From Vibrio coralliilyticus ATCC BAA-450 (GTDB lineage: Bacteria; Pseudomonadota; Gammaproteobacteria; Enterobacterales; Vibrionaceae), in NCBI RefSeq assembly GCF_000176135.1, contig NZ_ACZN01000009.1, forward strand, positions 30,873 through 94,872: 64,000 nt of DNA, written 5' to 3'. Shown piece after piece: positions 29,969-39,596 of the stretch. The position numbers were made by a program, and so were the translations under genes. Position 1 is the first letter of the stretch. Each line of letters starts with the position of its first letter. The notes below the pieces were generated by a model. It was not told the DNA's origin. It saw only the letters and a list, made by a program, of their open reading frames with translations, and did not search any database.

Positions 29969-31105
29969 ATGTCTAACTATAAAAAGACACTTGTTGGTGC
30001 GGCAGTTTCCAGTGCGATTCTGGCATTTTCAGGTGCAGCAGTAGCGGATACAAATTTAGAAGCAAAGTATGAACAAGGCATTTACGGTTTGATTGCGATG
30101 CAGGTGGCCAACCGCGACTACGACAACTCACCAGCAAATGATGGTGTTCAGTTCAACAACGAATCCCGTTTAGGTTGGCGTGGTACTGCCAAGTTTGACA
30201 GCTTAGAAGATTGGACCTTTTTGTGGCAAATCGAGTCGGGTTACGTCGATGAGTCTTTTGCTGGCGAAGATGGGGGCAATGGCTACCTCGGTCGACGTGA
30301 TACTTTTGTCGGTTTTGAACATGACTCTATCGGTCAGATTAGGCTGGGCCGTGTATTAACTCCTATGTATGAATTGATTGACTGGCCTGCGACTAACCCT
30401 GGAATGGGTAACGTCTGGGACTGGGGCGGAAACATTGGTGGTAACAACTTTAACGATCGCCAGTCTGACACCATTCGTTGGGATACCAAGGAGCTGTGGA
30501 GTGGCTTCACCATGGATATCGCCGTAGGTGCTGGTGCAGACCGTGCTGGATCCACAACGAGTACTGAAGCTGGGAGCAACTATTGGCATGGTATGGCCGC
30601 ACACCAGAAATTTGATGGTGACTGGGGTTGGGTTCAGTTAGATCTCGCTTATGAAATGAACTACGACACCATGCAAGGTGACAATGAGAAGTACTGGGAC
30701 AACCAAACCTACCTAATGGGCGCTCAAGGTGGTTTCAACAATGGCATTGGTTATTTCGCTTACTACCGTATTGCTGAAGCGCAAGATACGTTGGGCAGTG
30801 ACGAGACTGAAAACTCTTACTCTGTTGGATTGACTTACAACTTTGGTGAAGGTGATAAGTGGCAAGCTAAGATTGCTCGAGCGGAAAACCTTGGCCTAGA
30901 AGTCGATGGTCAAGACATTGAGGGGACGAAAGATAACGTAACCTCTATGCAACTAATGTATGCGGTTGATACCAATGCGGTGGTTTACGCGCGTTACGCT
31001 ATCAATGATCTTGAAAACACGGGTAAAACAGGGGAAGGCTACCAAGGTCGCTGGAAATCAGACAGCTTTGATGAAGCGTCTGTCGGTATTGAATACTGGT
31101 TCTAA
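29969..31105 (+). CDS. Outer-membrane porin (second paralogue)
   Basis: A 378-residue porin with signal peptide (cleavage after AVA, about residue 26). It shares with the porin at 6886 the constriction-loop segment RVLTPMYELIDWPATNPG, the QIESGYVDES block and the C-terminal GIEYWF. So the two are clear paralogues, though diverged. Substrate unknown. The start at 29969 is chosen because an overlapping ATG at 29965 is in another frame with an early stop. It is followed by a DUF2057 gene after an attenuator-like hairpin. Confidence 0.87.
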   Translation: MSNYKKTLVGAAVSSAILAFSGAAVADTNLEAKYEQGIYGLIAMQVANRDYDNSPANDGVQFNNESRLGWRGTAKFDSLEDWTFLWQIESGYVDESFAGEDGGNGYLGRRDTFVGFEHDSIGQIRLGRVLTPMYELIDWPATNPGMGNVWDWGGNIGGNNFNDRQSDTIRWDTKELWSGFTMDIAVGAGADRAGSTTSTEAGSNYWHGMAAHQKFDGDWGWVQLDLAYEMNYDTMQGDNEKYWDNQTYLMGAQGGFNNGIGYFAYYRIAEAQDTLGSDETENSYSVGLTYNFGEGDKWQAKIARAENLGLEVDGQDIEGTKDNVTSMQLMYAVDTNAVVYARYAINDLENTGKTGEGYQGRWKSDSFDEASVGIEYWF

Positions 31106-31124
31106 ATTAGCTTCATTTTATGAT

Positions 31125-31146
31125 AAGGCGGCGATATGCCGCCTTT
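31125..31146 (+). terminator. Hairpin between porin 2 and the DUF2057 gene
   Basis: AAGGCGGC / GCCGCCTT stem, tail TTCGCGGTTTT. The tail is interrupted, so likely partial termination. Confidence 0.6.
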
Positions 31147-31177
31147 CGCGGTTTTAAAAATTTAGTGTGAGAAAAGT

Positions 31178-31834
31178 ATGAAAAATTGGTTACCTGCAAT
31201 CTTACTGGGTGCTGTCGCTTTGCCTGTCAGCGCAAATGAACTCAAGATTATTGATGAGATTGAACCGTTAGCACTTAATGGCAAAGAAATGTCAGCGAGC
31301 GATTTCCAAAGTCGACAAGTTATCAATCTCAAAGAGGGCGAGAATCAGTTGCTGTTTGGGTTAGACCAGATTGTGGTTGAAGACGGCCGAAGAAATAAGC
31401 TGGTATTTCCTTCTGTTGTGATGCGCTTTGAATCTTCTCAAGAACCACTCACTTTAAGCTACCCGGTATTTCGTCAAATAGATCAGGCGAAGAAGTTCCG
31501 CCAAACTTTGGATTTCTCATTGGTTGATAAAAATGGTAGCCCTGTTGATTACCAAGTGGATTTGATTCAGGTGAAAGGTTTCTCTTCGTTCAAAAACTAT
31601 GAAGCTGCGATAGAAGAATACAATCAAACTGGCGCTATAGCATCGCTCTCGTCTCAAGCTCATGGTAGCGATAATCACACTACGCAAGCGGTCGCTGCGT
31701 CTACCATCGACTCAGCCTCGACTTCAGAGGTAAAAACGACGGCGAGTGCAGATTTACAAAGCGAGTTTCTTAAGATGACACCGCAACAGCGCCAAGAGTT
31801 TATCTCGTGGGCAGTAAAACACCTCAATGAATGA
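31178..31834 (+). CDS. DUF2057 (YccT/CsgI-like) periplasmic protein
   Basis: A 218-residue protein with signal peptide (MKNWLPAILLGAVALPVSA). Family features: LNGKEMSASDFQSRQVINLKEG, NQLLFGLDQIV, a run of conserved strand segments, and a C-terminal MTPQQRQEFISWAVKHL tail. E. coli YccT (CsgI) of this family affects curli assembly; the role in Vibrio is unknown. Only 72 bp behind the porin gene. The C-terminal tail resembles that of the lipoprotein at 8074, which also follows a porin. Confidence 0.85.
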   Translation: MKNWLPAILLGAVALPVSANELKIIDEIEPLALNGKEMSASDFQSRQVINLKEGENQLLFGLDQIVVEDGRRNKLVFPSVVMRFESSQEPLTLSYPVFRQIDQAKKFRQTLDFSLVDKNGSPVDYQVDLIQVKGFSSFKNYEAAIEEYNQTGAIASLSSQAHGSDNHTTQAVAASTIDSASTSEVKTTASADLQSEFLKMTPQQRQEFISWAVKHLNE

Positions 31835-31854
31835 TGAATTCTGCGCAAGACGGA

Positions 31855-31924
31855 TTGTAGATTTGTACATCAGTGCTAAAATACGCGCAATTTTGGCACC
31901 ATTCATGGCCTCTATTGAATGGTG
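31855..31924 (+). promoter_or_regulatory. gltX promoter and leader stem-loop
   Basis: TTGTAG (31855-31860), 16 bp, TAAAAT (31877-31882) is a fair sigma-70 promoter. Downstream GCACCATTCA and TGAATGGTGC form a 10-bp leader stem, ending about 30 bp before the gltX start. Confidence 0.55.
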
Positions 31925-31953
31925 CAGTCATTTAGACAATCAAGGTATTTTAC

Positions 31954-33381
31954 ATGACGGTTAAAACTCGTTTTGCTCCTAGCCCAACAGGCTACCTTCA
32001 CGTTGGTGGTGCACGTACTGCACTTTACTCTTGGCTTTTTGCTAAAAACCAAGGCGGTGAATTCGTTCTACGTATCGAAGATACGGATTTAGAGCGTAAC
32101 TCTCAGGAAGCAGTTGATGCAATTCTTGAAGGGATGCAGTGGATGGGTCTTGAGTGGAATGAAGGGCCTTATTTCCAGTCAAAGCGTTTTGACCGTTACA
32201 ACGAAATGGTTGATAAGCTACTAGCAGAAGACAAAGCCTACAAATGTTACGCGTCTAAAGAGCTGCTAGACGAAATCCGTGCCGAGCAAGAAGCAGCAAA
32301 AGAGATGCCTCGTTACGATGCGAACCACCCGAAAATTGTTGCTGCAAATGCAGAAGCGAAAGAAGGTGATGCGTTTGTTATCCGTTTCCGTAACCCGAAA
32401 GAAGGCAGCGTAGTCTTTGAAGACCAAATCCGTGGCCGTATTGAGATCGCTAACGAACAGCTAGATGATCTAATCATCCGCCGTACTGATGGCGCTCCAA
32501 CTTACAACTTCGTTGTTGTTGTAGATGATTGGGATATGGGTATCACTCACGTTGTTCGCGGTGAAGACCACATCAACAATACGCCTCGTCAAATCAACAT
32601 TTACGAAGCGCTAGGTGCACCCGTACCAACATTTGCTCACTGTGCAATGATCTTAGGTGATGACGGCGCGAAACTGTCTAAGCGTCACGGTGCTGTATCT
32701 GTGATGCAATACCGCGATGAAGGTTATCTTCCAAATGCTCTAAACAACTACCTAGTGCGCCTTGGCTGGTCTCACGGTGATCAAGAAATCTTCTCTCAAG
32801 AAGAGATGATCAACCTATTCTCTCTAGATGCCATTTCGAAGTCAGCGTCAGCGTTTAACACTGAAAAGCTACTTTGGTTGAATAACCACTACATCAAAAC
32901 TTCGGCTCCTGAGTACGTGGCTGAGCACCTACAATGGCACCTAGACAACCAGAATCTAAACATTGAAAACGGCCCTGCAATCACCGAAGTGATCAAGCTT
33001 GTGGGCGAGCGTTGTAACACTCTAGTAGAGCTTGCAGAGCAAATCCGCTACTTCTACGAAGATTTCTCTGAGTTTGAAGCTGGCGCCGCTAAGAAGCACC
33101 TGCGTGGTGTTGCTAAAGGCCCGCTAGAATTGGCTTTAGCAAAAGTTGAAGCGCTAGAAGAGTGGACAACAGCAAACATCAAAGATGGTGTGATTGCAGC
33201 CGTTTGTGAAGAGCTAGAAATCGGCATGGGTAAAATTGGCATGCCACTGCGTGTTGCAGTCACAGGTGGCGGCCAGTCTCCTTCTGTTGATGCTGTCATG
33301 GAGCTTGTAGGTAAAGAGCGCGTTATTGCTCGTATCAAGATGGCGATTGCGTTTATTGAAGAGCGTGAAGCTAACGCATAA
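31954..33381 (+). CDS. gltX: Glutamyl-tRNA synthetase
   Basis: A 475-residue class I synthetase charging tRNA-Glu. HIGH-type motif [13 protein letters not shown] at residues 9-21 and KMSKS-type motif KLSKRHG (about 240). It aligns along its length with E. coli GltX. The E. coli zinc site (CYC ... CRH near residues 98-127) is not kept: the equivalent here is CYASKELL and PRYDANHPK, so only the first cysteine remains. The ribosome-binding region is AAGGTATTTTAC. Confidence 0.97.
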   Translation: MTVKTRFAPSPTGYLHVGGARTALYSWLFAKNQGGEFVLRIEDTDLERNSQEAVDAILEGMQWMGLEWNEGPYFQSKRFDRYNEMVDKLLAEDKAYKCYASKELLDEIRAEQEAAKEMPRYDANHPKIVAANAEAKEGDAFVIRFRNPKEGSVVFEDQIRGRIEIANEQLDDLIIRRTDGAPTYNFVVVVDDWDMGITHVVRGEDHINNTPRQINIYEALGAPVPTFAHCAMILGDDGAKLSKRHGAVSVMQYRDEGYLPNALNNYLVRLGWSHGDQEIFSQEEMINLFSLDAISKSASAFNTEKLLWLNNHYIKTSAPEYVAEHLQWHLDNQNLNIENGPAITEVIKLVGERCNTLVELAEQIRYFYEDFSEFEAGAAKKHLRGVAKGPLELALAKVEALEEWTTANIKDGVIAAVCEELEIGMGKIGMPLRVAVTGGGQSPSVDAVMELVGKERVIARIKMAIAFIEEREANA

Positions 33382-33402
33382 AAAATCAAATATACAGCAT
33401 AT

Positions 33403-33431
33403 AAACCGCAGCTTCAGGCTGCGGTTTTTTT
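33403..33431 (+). terminator. Terminator of gltX
   Basis: AAACCGCAGC / GCTGCGGTTT stem with T7 tail. Confidence 0.9.
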
Positions 33432-33699
33432 GTGTCTCAACTTTAATGAGACAATTTAAACCTTAGATAACACCTTAATCGGCCTGTGATTATGGTTCCA
33501 GTTTCTTATTCACAATGCGCCGGGACGACGCAAAGTTATCTAATTAGATGAAATTAAATAAAAACTCACAAAGTTATTTGTTATTTATCTCGTTAAGGTG
33601 TAGTGTCCGCACATCTGTACGGTAACTCTCTATGTATTTGTTTTTGTACGGATTGTCTATAGCGTCGCAAATCTAGCGCGTATTAATAAGGTATGAAAA
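33432..33699. other. Upstream region of the first OmpA gene
   Basis: About 270 bp with no gene. A short inverted repeat GTCTCA-N7-TGAGAC lies right after the gltX terminator (33435-33453). A promoter for the OmpA gene is expected here; none stands out. Confidence 0.35.
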
Positions 33700-34665
33700 A
33701 TGAAAAAATTAGCAGCGGTAGTTTCTGGCACACTCCTTCTTGCATCAGCGTCAGCGAATGCGCAGTTTTATCTAGGTGCAAAAGCAGGGGCGAGTTGGGT
33801 AGATGATTTATGTACAACGGGCGAGTGTGATGATAACTCTTGGGCACTTGGCTCATTTGTTGGTTACGAATTTAACGATTACCTGGCGCTCGAAGCTGGC
33901 CTAGATACGCTAGGTGAAACGACAGGTTCAGGCTATCAAGATGCGGGTTTAGTCTCGTATTCATTGGCGCCACGTTTTAGTTTGCCTCTGACTGAAAATA
34001 TTGATGCATTTGCCAAAGCTGGTGGTGCTTACGTTGAGTATGGAAACAAGAGTGACAGCTCTTTTGTTGGTGGCGTTGGTTTGAGCTACACCGTGTTGCC
34101 AAACATTGATATTCAAGTTGAGTACCAACGTCTGACGGACATCGATATTGATACGCATGGTATTTCTGGTAACGCCGTTACTCTGGGCTTTACAACTAAG
34201 TTCGGCGGAAGTGATGAGCAAGCTGAAGCACCGGCACAAGAAGAAATGCTGGTAGAGGAAACTGTCGAAGAGACGGTTGTTGTTAAGCCAGTATTCCAAA
34301 CGTTTGAGTCAGAAGTGGTTTACTCAGTGAGCTTCAAATTTGATAGTGCGGAGCTAACACCTGAAAGTGAAATGGCTCTTAAAGAAGTGGCTTCTTTCAT
34401 GGGTGAATACCCACAGGCAACGGTTGACGTTGTTGGTTACACAGATACCAGCGGTCCGGCAGTATACAACCAGAAGTTATCTGAGCAGCGCGCTCAGTCA
34501 GTAGCCGATGTGATTGCAGAATACGGTGTGAACCAATCACGTATTCATGTTGAAGGCGCAGGCGAGAGTAATCCAATCGCGACCAACGAAACACGTGACG
34601 GACGCATTGAGAACCGCCGTGCAGAAGTTACCGTGAATGAGTTTGAATATGAAGTTCAGCCATAG
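33700..34665 (+). CDS. ompA: OmpA family outer-membrane protein, copy 1
   Basis: A 321-residue protein: signal peptide ending ANA, an eight-stranded N-terminal barrel (about 22-170) with two cysteines in the first loop (LCTTGECDDN), a Glu/Val/Pro-rich hinge (about 172-200), and a C-terminal OmpA peptidoglycan-binding domain (VVGYTDTSGP, NQKLSEQRAQSVAD, ENRRAEV). It anchors the outer membrane to peptidoglycan. A second copy of the same architecture follows 230 bp later in the same direction. Confidence 0.93.
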   Translation: MKKLAAVVSGTLLLASASANAQFYLGAKAGASWVDDLCTTGECDDNSWALGSFVGYEFNDYLALEAGLDTLGETTGSGYQDAGLVSYSLAPRFSLPLTENIDAFAKAGGAYVEYGNKSDSSFVGGVGLSYTVLPNIDIQVEYQRLTDIDIDTHGISGNAVTLGFTTKFGGSDEQAEAPAQEEMLVEETVEETVVVKPVFQTFESEVVYSVSFKFDSAELTPESEMALKEVASFMGEYPQATVDVVGYTDTSGPAVYNQKLSEQRAQSVADVIAEYGVNQSRIHVEGAGESNPIATNETRDGRIENRRAEVTVNEFEYEVQP

Positions 34666-34693
34666 TTTGGACTGAATCAATCATTCTTGAACC

Positions 34694-34717
34694 AAAGCCC
34701 TGTTTTGACAGGGCTTT
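34694..34717 (+). terminator. Terminator of OmpA copy 1
   Basis: AAAGCCCTGT / ACAGGGCTTT stem; the tail GTCATATTT is only moderately T-rich. Confidence 0.75.
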
Positions 34718-34898
34718 GTCATATTTATGAGAAAGTTACTTGCTAGTATGCAAAAGGTGAAATTAATCCATAAACCGATTTGTACATTCTATGGGTCAGG
34801 GTGTACTGTTAATGTGGCCATACTGTAACTAGATGATTGTTATCGTGTTGGTTGTCAGTTATAACGCGCGTGCGTTGTCGGTATATAAGGAAAAAACA

Positions 34899-35861
34899 AT
34901 GAAAAAATTAGCAGCGGTAATTTCCACCACACTTCTTCTTGCTTCCACATCTGCAAATGCTCAGTTTTATCTTGGTGCTAAAGCGGGTGCATCTTGGCTC
35001 AATGATTCATGCTCGACTGGCCCTTGTGATGATAACTCCTGGGCGCTAGGTTCATTTGCAGGTTACGAGTTCAATGACATGATTAGTCTTGAGCTGGGCC
35101 TTGATACACTGGGGGAAACCACTGGTTATGGTTACACAGATGCAGGTTTGAGTTCTTACTCTCTTGCACCGCGATTCACCATGCCGCTTTCACAAAAGTT
35201 TGATGCGTTTGCTAAAGTTGGTGGTGCCTATGTGGAATACGGAAACAAAGATGATAGCTCTCTTCTTGGTGCTTTAGGTGTCACCTATGCCTTTATGCCT
35301 ACCATCGATTTCCAACTTGAGTATCAGCGTTTAACTGACATCAACATTGATACACATCGCTTTAAAGGCAACGCTTTAACACTAGGTTTTATTGCTAAGT
35401 TTGGTGGCAGTGATGAGCCTGCGGCACAACCTGTACAAGAAGAGTTAATGGTTGAGGAAGTAGTTGAAGAAGAAGTGGTTGTTGAACCTATCGTGAAAAC
35501 GTTTGAGACCAAAGTTGTTGACTCTAGCAGCTTCGCTTTAAATAGCGCAGAGTTGAAACCAGAAAGCAAAGCGATGCTAGCTGAGTTGGTCGCGTTTATG
35601 ACGGAATTCCCGCAATCTACGGTTGAAGTTGTTGGTTACACTGACTCTAGTGGTGCTGCGTCATACAACCAGAAACTGTCCGAGCGACGTGCTCAATCAG
35701 TGGCTGATGCGCTAGAAGAGCAGGGAATTGATGCTTCTCGAATCAGTGCTCGTGGTGAAGGGGAAAATAACCCAATCGCTTCTAATGAAACACAGCAAGG
35801 GCGTGAACAGAATCGTCGTGTAGAAATCATGGTGCCAGCGTTTGAGTATCAAGCTCAATAA
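34899..35861 (+). CDS. OmpA family outer-membrane protein, copy 2
   Basis: A 320-residue paralogue of the preceding gene. The start is at MKKLAAVISTTLLLAS, with an AAGGA ribosome site; an in-frame upstream extension lacks support. Signal peptide, barrel with CSTGPCDDN loop cysteines, acidic VEEVVEEEVVVEP hinge and C-terminal OmpA domain are all intact. The first eight codons are identical at nucleotide level to copy 1, consistent with tandem duplication followed by divergence. Confidence 0.92.
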   Translation: MKKLAAVISTTLLLASTSANAQFYLGAKAGASWLNDSCSTGPCDDNSWALGSFAGYEFNDMISLELGLDTLGETTGYGYTDAGLSSYSLAPRFTMPLSQKFDAFAKVGGAYVEYGNKDDSSLLGALGVTYAFMPTIDFQLEYQRLTDINIDTHRFKGNALTLGFIAKFGGSDEPAAQPVQEELMVEEVVEEEVVVEPIVKTFETKVVDSSSFALNSAELKPESKAMLAELVAFMTEFPQSTVEVVGYTDSSGAASYNQKLSERRAQSVADALEEQGIDASRISARGEGENNPIASNETQQGREQNRRVEIMVPAFEYQAQ

Positions 35862-35885
35862 CTAATTGATGTTCTTATTAATGAC

Positions 35886-35912
35886 AACGCCTCGAATGAA
35901 AATTCGGGGTGT
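35886..35912 (+). terminator. Terminator after OmpA copy 2
   Basis: AACGCCTCGAAT / ATTCGGGGTGTT hairpin with mismatches and a T5 tail, between convergent genes. Confidence 0.65.
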
Positions 35913-35914
35913 TT

Positions 35915-36421
35915 TTATTTGAGGTCAATACTGTTTAGTCTTCCCATGAATTCGAGAATTTCTAGGTTGTCTTTATTGGCTTCCAGTAACGCTTTCTTAG
36001 TTTTGGTGTATGCAGCCAATCTACCGTGCTTTTTGATTGAACATACGACGCTTTGATAGATTAGCTTGCCGCTTTTGTCGTAAGTTCGCCAAGCAGCAAT
36101 ATAGCATTCATCTTTCGCGTCAGGATTGGTTTTGGTTGGGCGTGGTTTAAAGATGATCTTAGGTTCTACAGAGTGAGGCAAACGGGTCATTAAGTAAGGG
36201 TCTTTGAGCAACTTACGCCAAAATTTCCCCCACATTTCACTTCCAAGCTCGTTACGAAGTTTAATTGCCTTCTGCAGCCCTTTCTTCTCACCGATACGAA
36301 CATAACCCACAGAACGGTGCAGCACCGTGTCATCAGGTGTATGGATGTGGATTTTAAAAGCGGTTTTGGCTTTAGATATAAAGCGATGACCAGTGTTGGT
36401 GGTCAAGTTACTTTTCTTCAT
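35915..36421 (-). CDS. Hypothetical basic protein, AP2/integrase-DNA-binding-like
   Basis: A 168-residue, lysine-rich cytoplasmic protein without signal peptide. It seems to hold two related halves: a strand-strand-strand-helix pattern around VGYVRIGEKKGLQKAIKLRN (about 45-75) and another around VCSIKKHGRLAAYTKTKKA (about 125-155). That pattern resembles bacterial AP2-type DNA-binding domains, but I cannot confirm it from sequence alone. Convergent with OmpA copy 2. A nucleic-acid-binding role is inference. Confidence 0.6.
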   Translation of the reverse strand: MKKSNLTTNTGHRFISKAKTAFKIHIHTPDDTVLHRSVGYVRIGEKKGLQKAIKLRNELGSEMWGKFWRKLLKDPYLMTRLPHSVEPKIIFKPRPTKTNPDAKDECYIAAWRTYDKSGKLIYQSVVCSIKKHGRLAAYTKTKKALLEANKDNLEILEFMGRLNSIDLK

Positions 36422-36636
36422 TAAATTCTTATGAATAATTTTATTAATAACTATTTTAGTTGAATGTCAGCAATTGTTGAAGCCCCGATTTTTCTCTCAC
36501 GAACTAGCTCGAGTAGTCCCTTCTCGTTTCATTGATATGCGCATGACATAGGCTGACATTCCATTACTCAAGTACGACAGAATTCGATAATAAAACACTG
36601 TACATTTGATCTCAGATTTATGAGGGAGTATTTGAA

Positions 36637-37026
36637 ATGTTGAGAACATTTTCTGTGATAGCGCTGTCTGCCGGCTTGACAGCATGTGCTTACAACCAAA
36701 AACCCGTAGTGGATATGGCTGGTGTCGATCAGCAGCAATACGATGCCGATTTTACGTATTGCCAAGGGTACGCTGAGCAAGTCGACAAAGGAGAAGCGGC
36801 GAAAACCGAAGCAACAAACGGTGCAGTATCAGGCGCTGTCATTGGAGCCGTGGCTGGCGTTATTCAGGATGGTGTCGGAGGCGCGGTTGTTGGTGCTGCG
36901 GCTGGTGGCGCTGTCGGCGCGAGTGCTGGGGCTTTGGGTGGCGCTAATGACTCGACGAAAACTCAGTCTTTGGTCTTACGTAAGTGCTTAGCCAACAAAG
37001 GTTATACCGTGTATGACCTTGAGTGA
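36637..37026 (+). CDS. Glycine-zipper lipoprotein
   Basis: A 129-residue predicted lipoprotein (lipobox LTAC, Cys17). A Tyr/Gln-rich region with YCQGYA is followed by a glycine-zipper helix pair (about 62-105, repeated GAVxGAxAG units) and a C-terminal CLANKGYTVYDLE tail with a further cysteine. Such proteins usually sit in the outer membrane; the function is unknown. GAGGGAG ribosome site upstream. Confidence 0.8.
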   Translation: MLRTFSVIALSAGLTACAYNQKPVVDMAGVDQQQYDADFTYCQGYAEQVDKGEAAKTEATNGAVSGAVIGAVAGVIQDGVGGAVVGAAAGGAVGASAGALGGANDSTKTQSLVLRKCLANKGYTVYDLE

Positions 37027-37134
37027 TTGCTTTTAAAGGCATCACAAGAGTATGACGCTAAGCAATGCAAGTTCTGTGCGAGTAGCGCAGCGACGCGTTG
37101 CTCCCTGTCCGGTTAACACAAATGATGTAATGCT

Positions 37135-38790
37135 ATGAACGGATTGAATACTGATAGGTCGAAAGGCATCAGCTATGCCATTTTTACCGCCTTACTTGCA
37201 CTGTACTTTACCGTTGTCGTTAATTTACCGTTTTACAAAGAGTTGCACACGATATACAGCCACTCAGATACTGTAAATATTGGCTTCTTGCTGTCTATTC
37301 CTCTGTTTCTGTGGGCATCTCTGAACTTTCTGTTTAGTCTTTTTAGTTGGCCGTATCTGACTAAGCCTTTCTTCATTGTACTGCTGATTTGCTCAAGTAT
37401 TGTCAGCTATGCCGGATACAATTATGGGGTGTTATTCGACCTGTCGATGATGGCTAACCTGTTTGAGACCAATCAAAGTGAAGCACTTTCTTATATCAGC
37501 GTTTACTCTGTTGGGTGGGTCGCTGTGATGGGCGGGCTTCCAGCACTGGCCGTCGCTAAAATTAGATTTAAATCGCCTCACCCATTGGGTTTGATCCAAA
37601 GCAAGTTGCTTTCGATGGTGATCTCTATTGTTGTGGTGACGGGTGTTGTTGGGTTGTACTATCAGAATTATGTTTCCGTTGGTCGCAATCATCATACGTT
37701 GAATCGAGTGTTGATTCCGACCGAGTTTTTTTCCAGCCTCTCTCGTTATATTAAAAGGCATTACTTTGTCGTTCCAGTGAAATACCACCAGTTGGGGTTG
37801 GACGCACAACAATCTGCCGAGGCTTTAGAAGCTGCCAAGTCTAAACCAACGTTAGTGGTATTTATGGTCGGTGAAACAGCGCGAGCACAAAACTACCAAT
37901 TGAACGGCTATAACCGGGAAACCAATCCTTACACTCGGGATATGGGCGTGATTTCGTTCCAAGATGTGAGTTCATGTGGCACCGCGACTGCAGTATCGGT
38001 CCCCTGTATGTTTTCTAATATGGATCGATATCACTTTGATCGCCAACTCGCTGATAATCAAGATAACGTCTTAGACATTCTAAAGCGGGCGGGAGTCGAT
38101 GTGCTTTGGCGTGATAATGATGGTGGTGATAAGCAGGTAGCCAAAAATGTTGCTAAGGAAGAGATAGCGCATGCACCGACCGATCCGCAATGCAATGGAA
38201 CTACGTGCTATGACATGGCGTTGCTTGAGAATTTTGAACAACATGTCGATTCCCTTAAAGGTAACCGAATGATGGTGATGCATTTGATTGGCAGTCATGG
38301 CCCGACTTACTTTCAACGTTATCCGAAAGACAGAGCAATGTATTTTCCTGATTGTGAACGCTCCGACATCGAAAACTGCACACCAGAGCAAATCATCAAC
38401 TCCTACGACAACAGCATCCTTTATACCGATTACGTCGTGAGTCAGACGATAGGCAAACTGGAAGCACTGCAGGAACAATTCAACACGGCGCTCATCTATG
38501 TTTCCGACCACGGAGAGTCGCTGGGTGAAGAAGGCATCTACTTACATGGCTTACCTTATAGCCTTGCCCCAAACTTTCAAAAACGAGTGCCTTTCTTGTT
38601 GTGGATGTCGCCAGGTTTCAAGCAAGTGAAACACATTAATACGCGTTGCCTTCAGCAAGAGGCTCAACAAACGGGTATCTACTCTCACGACAATGTCTTT
38701 CATTCGCTGCTTGGGATGATGGACGTAGCGACACAAGAGTATCAGAGCAAACTTGATATTTTCAGTGCGTGTCGGGTTGAGAATAATTAA
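37135..38790 (+). CDS. eptA: Lipid A phosphoethanolamine transferase EptA
   Basis: A 551-residue inner-membrane protein with four to five N-terminal spans (within residues 15-190) and a periplasmic sulfatase-fold domain. Active-site features match EptA/MCR: metal ligand in VGETARAQNY, nucleophile Thr in SCGTATAVSVPC, and YVSDHGESLGE with the Asp-His pair, plus disulfide cysteines (CNGTTC, DCERSDIENC). The enzyme moves phosphoethanolamine to lipid A and lowers the charge available to cationic peptides such as polymyxin. No two-component regulators lie alongside. Confidence 0.92.
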   Translation: MNGLNTDRSKGISYAIFTALLALYFTVVVNLPFYKELHTIYSHSDTVNIGFLLSIPLFLWASLNFLFSLFSWPYLTKPFFIVLLICSSIVSYAGYNYGVLFDLSMMANLFETNQSEALSYISVYSVGWVAVMGGLPALAVAKIRFKSPHPLGLIQSKLLSMVISIVVVTGVVGLYYQNYVSVGRNHHTLNRVLIPTEFFSSLSRYIKRHYFVVPVKYHQLGLDAQQSAEALEAAKSKPTLVVFMVGETARAQNYQLNGYNRETNPYTRDMGVISFQDVSSCGTATAVSVPCMFSNMDRYHFDRQLADNQDNVLDILKRAGVDVLWRDNDGGDKQVAKNVAKEEIAHAPTDPQCNGTTCYDMALLENFEQHVDSLKGNRMMVMHLIGSHGPTYFQRYPKDRAMYFPDCERSDIENCTPEQIINSYDNSILYTDYVVSQTIGKLEALQEQFNTALIYVSDHGESLGEEGIYLHGLPYSLAPNFQKRVPFLLWMSPGFKQVKHINTRCLQQEAQQTGIYSHDNVFHSLLGMMDVATQEYQSKLDIFSACRVENN

Positions 38791-38888
38791 TCCCACGCGG
38801 GAAAAAAGTTCGTGAGTAATTCTTGACCTGTCTAAAGCTTCACACTTTATGATGCGTTCATCTTGAAAGAGAAGAAGGAAAAAGATCT

Positions 38889-39425
38889 ATGCATTATTCG
38901 TTGTATCACCCGAGTCAGGCTGAAGAGATCAAGCAACTATTTTTAAACACTTTCAGCGATTCGGAGGGGGAAAGTGAGGGGCTGCTTGTATCGAATCTAG
39001 CGTTTGACTTGATGAAAAATACCGAAGCCTCCAAGGTTGAGGTCTATGTCGCTACAGAAGAAAGCCGCATTGTTGGGTGTATCTTGCTGTCAACAATGAA
39101 CTTTGACTCTAAGGCGAGTGCGTATTTATTGTCTCCGGTCGCTATTGCTACCCAGTATCAGGGCAAGGGCATTGGTCAGGCATTAATAGGTTACGCCTTG
39201 AAAGAGCTTAAAGAGAAAGGCGTCGAATTGGTAATGACTTATGGTGATCCAAACTTTTATTCTAAAGTGGGCTTTCAACAGGTGGAGACATCCATCATTG
39301 CATCGCCGTACCCATTTACTCAACCGCAAGGCTGGCTTGCAAATTCACTCAATGGTAATGCTTTTGACACTGTTTTAGGTAAGCCTGTTTGTGTCGAAGT
39401 GTTCAATCATCCCGATCTTTGGTAG
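38889..39425 (+). CDS. GNAT family N-acetyltransferase
   Basis: A 178-residue GNAT protein. Acetyl-CoA motif in SPVAIATQYQGKGIGQALIGYAL (shown by the Q-x-x-G-K-G-I-G pattern, about residue 100), then VTYGDPNFYSKVGFQ-like strand-helix. It resembles YhbS-type acetyltransferases. Substrate unknown. AGAAGGAA ribosome region precedes the ATG. Confidence 0.88.
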   Translation: MHYSLYHPSQAEEIKQLFLNTFSDSEGESEGLLVSNLAFDLMKNTEASKVEVYVATEESRIVGCILLSTMNFDSKASAYLLSPVAIATQYQGKGIGQALIGYALKELKEKGVELVMTYGDPNFYSKVGFQQVETSIIASPYPFTQPQGWLANSLNGNAFDTVLGKPVCVEVFNHPDLW

Positions 39426-39596
39426 TTGAGATTCATCAGACGCTGAGTGTTGGAAGCGCTTTTATTAAGGCTTTACGTTCTCACCTATTTTATTGTGTAA
39501 ATGCCAGATAAGAAGCGTGGTATTTGACGTGTATCTTACAGTTACTCAGTGGCTTTTGAATTATCATCTTGCGCCTGAAACAGAGATGAGTGCGTT

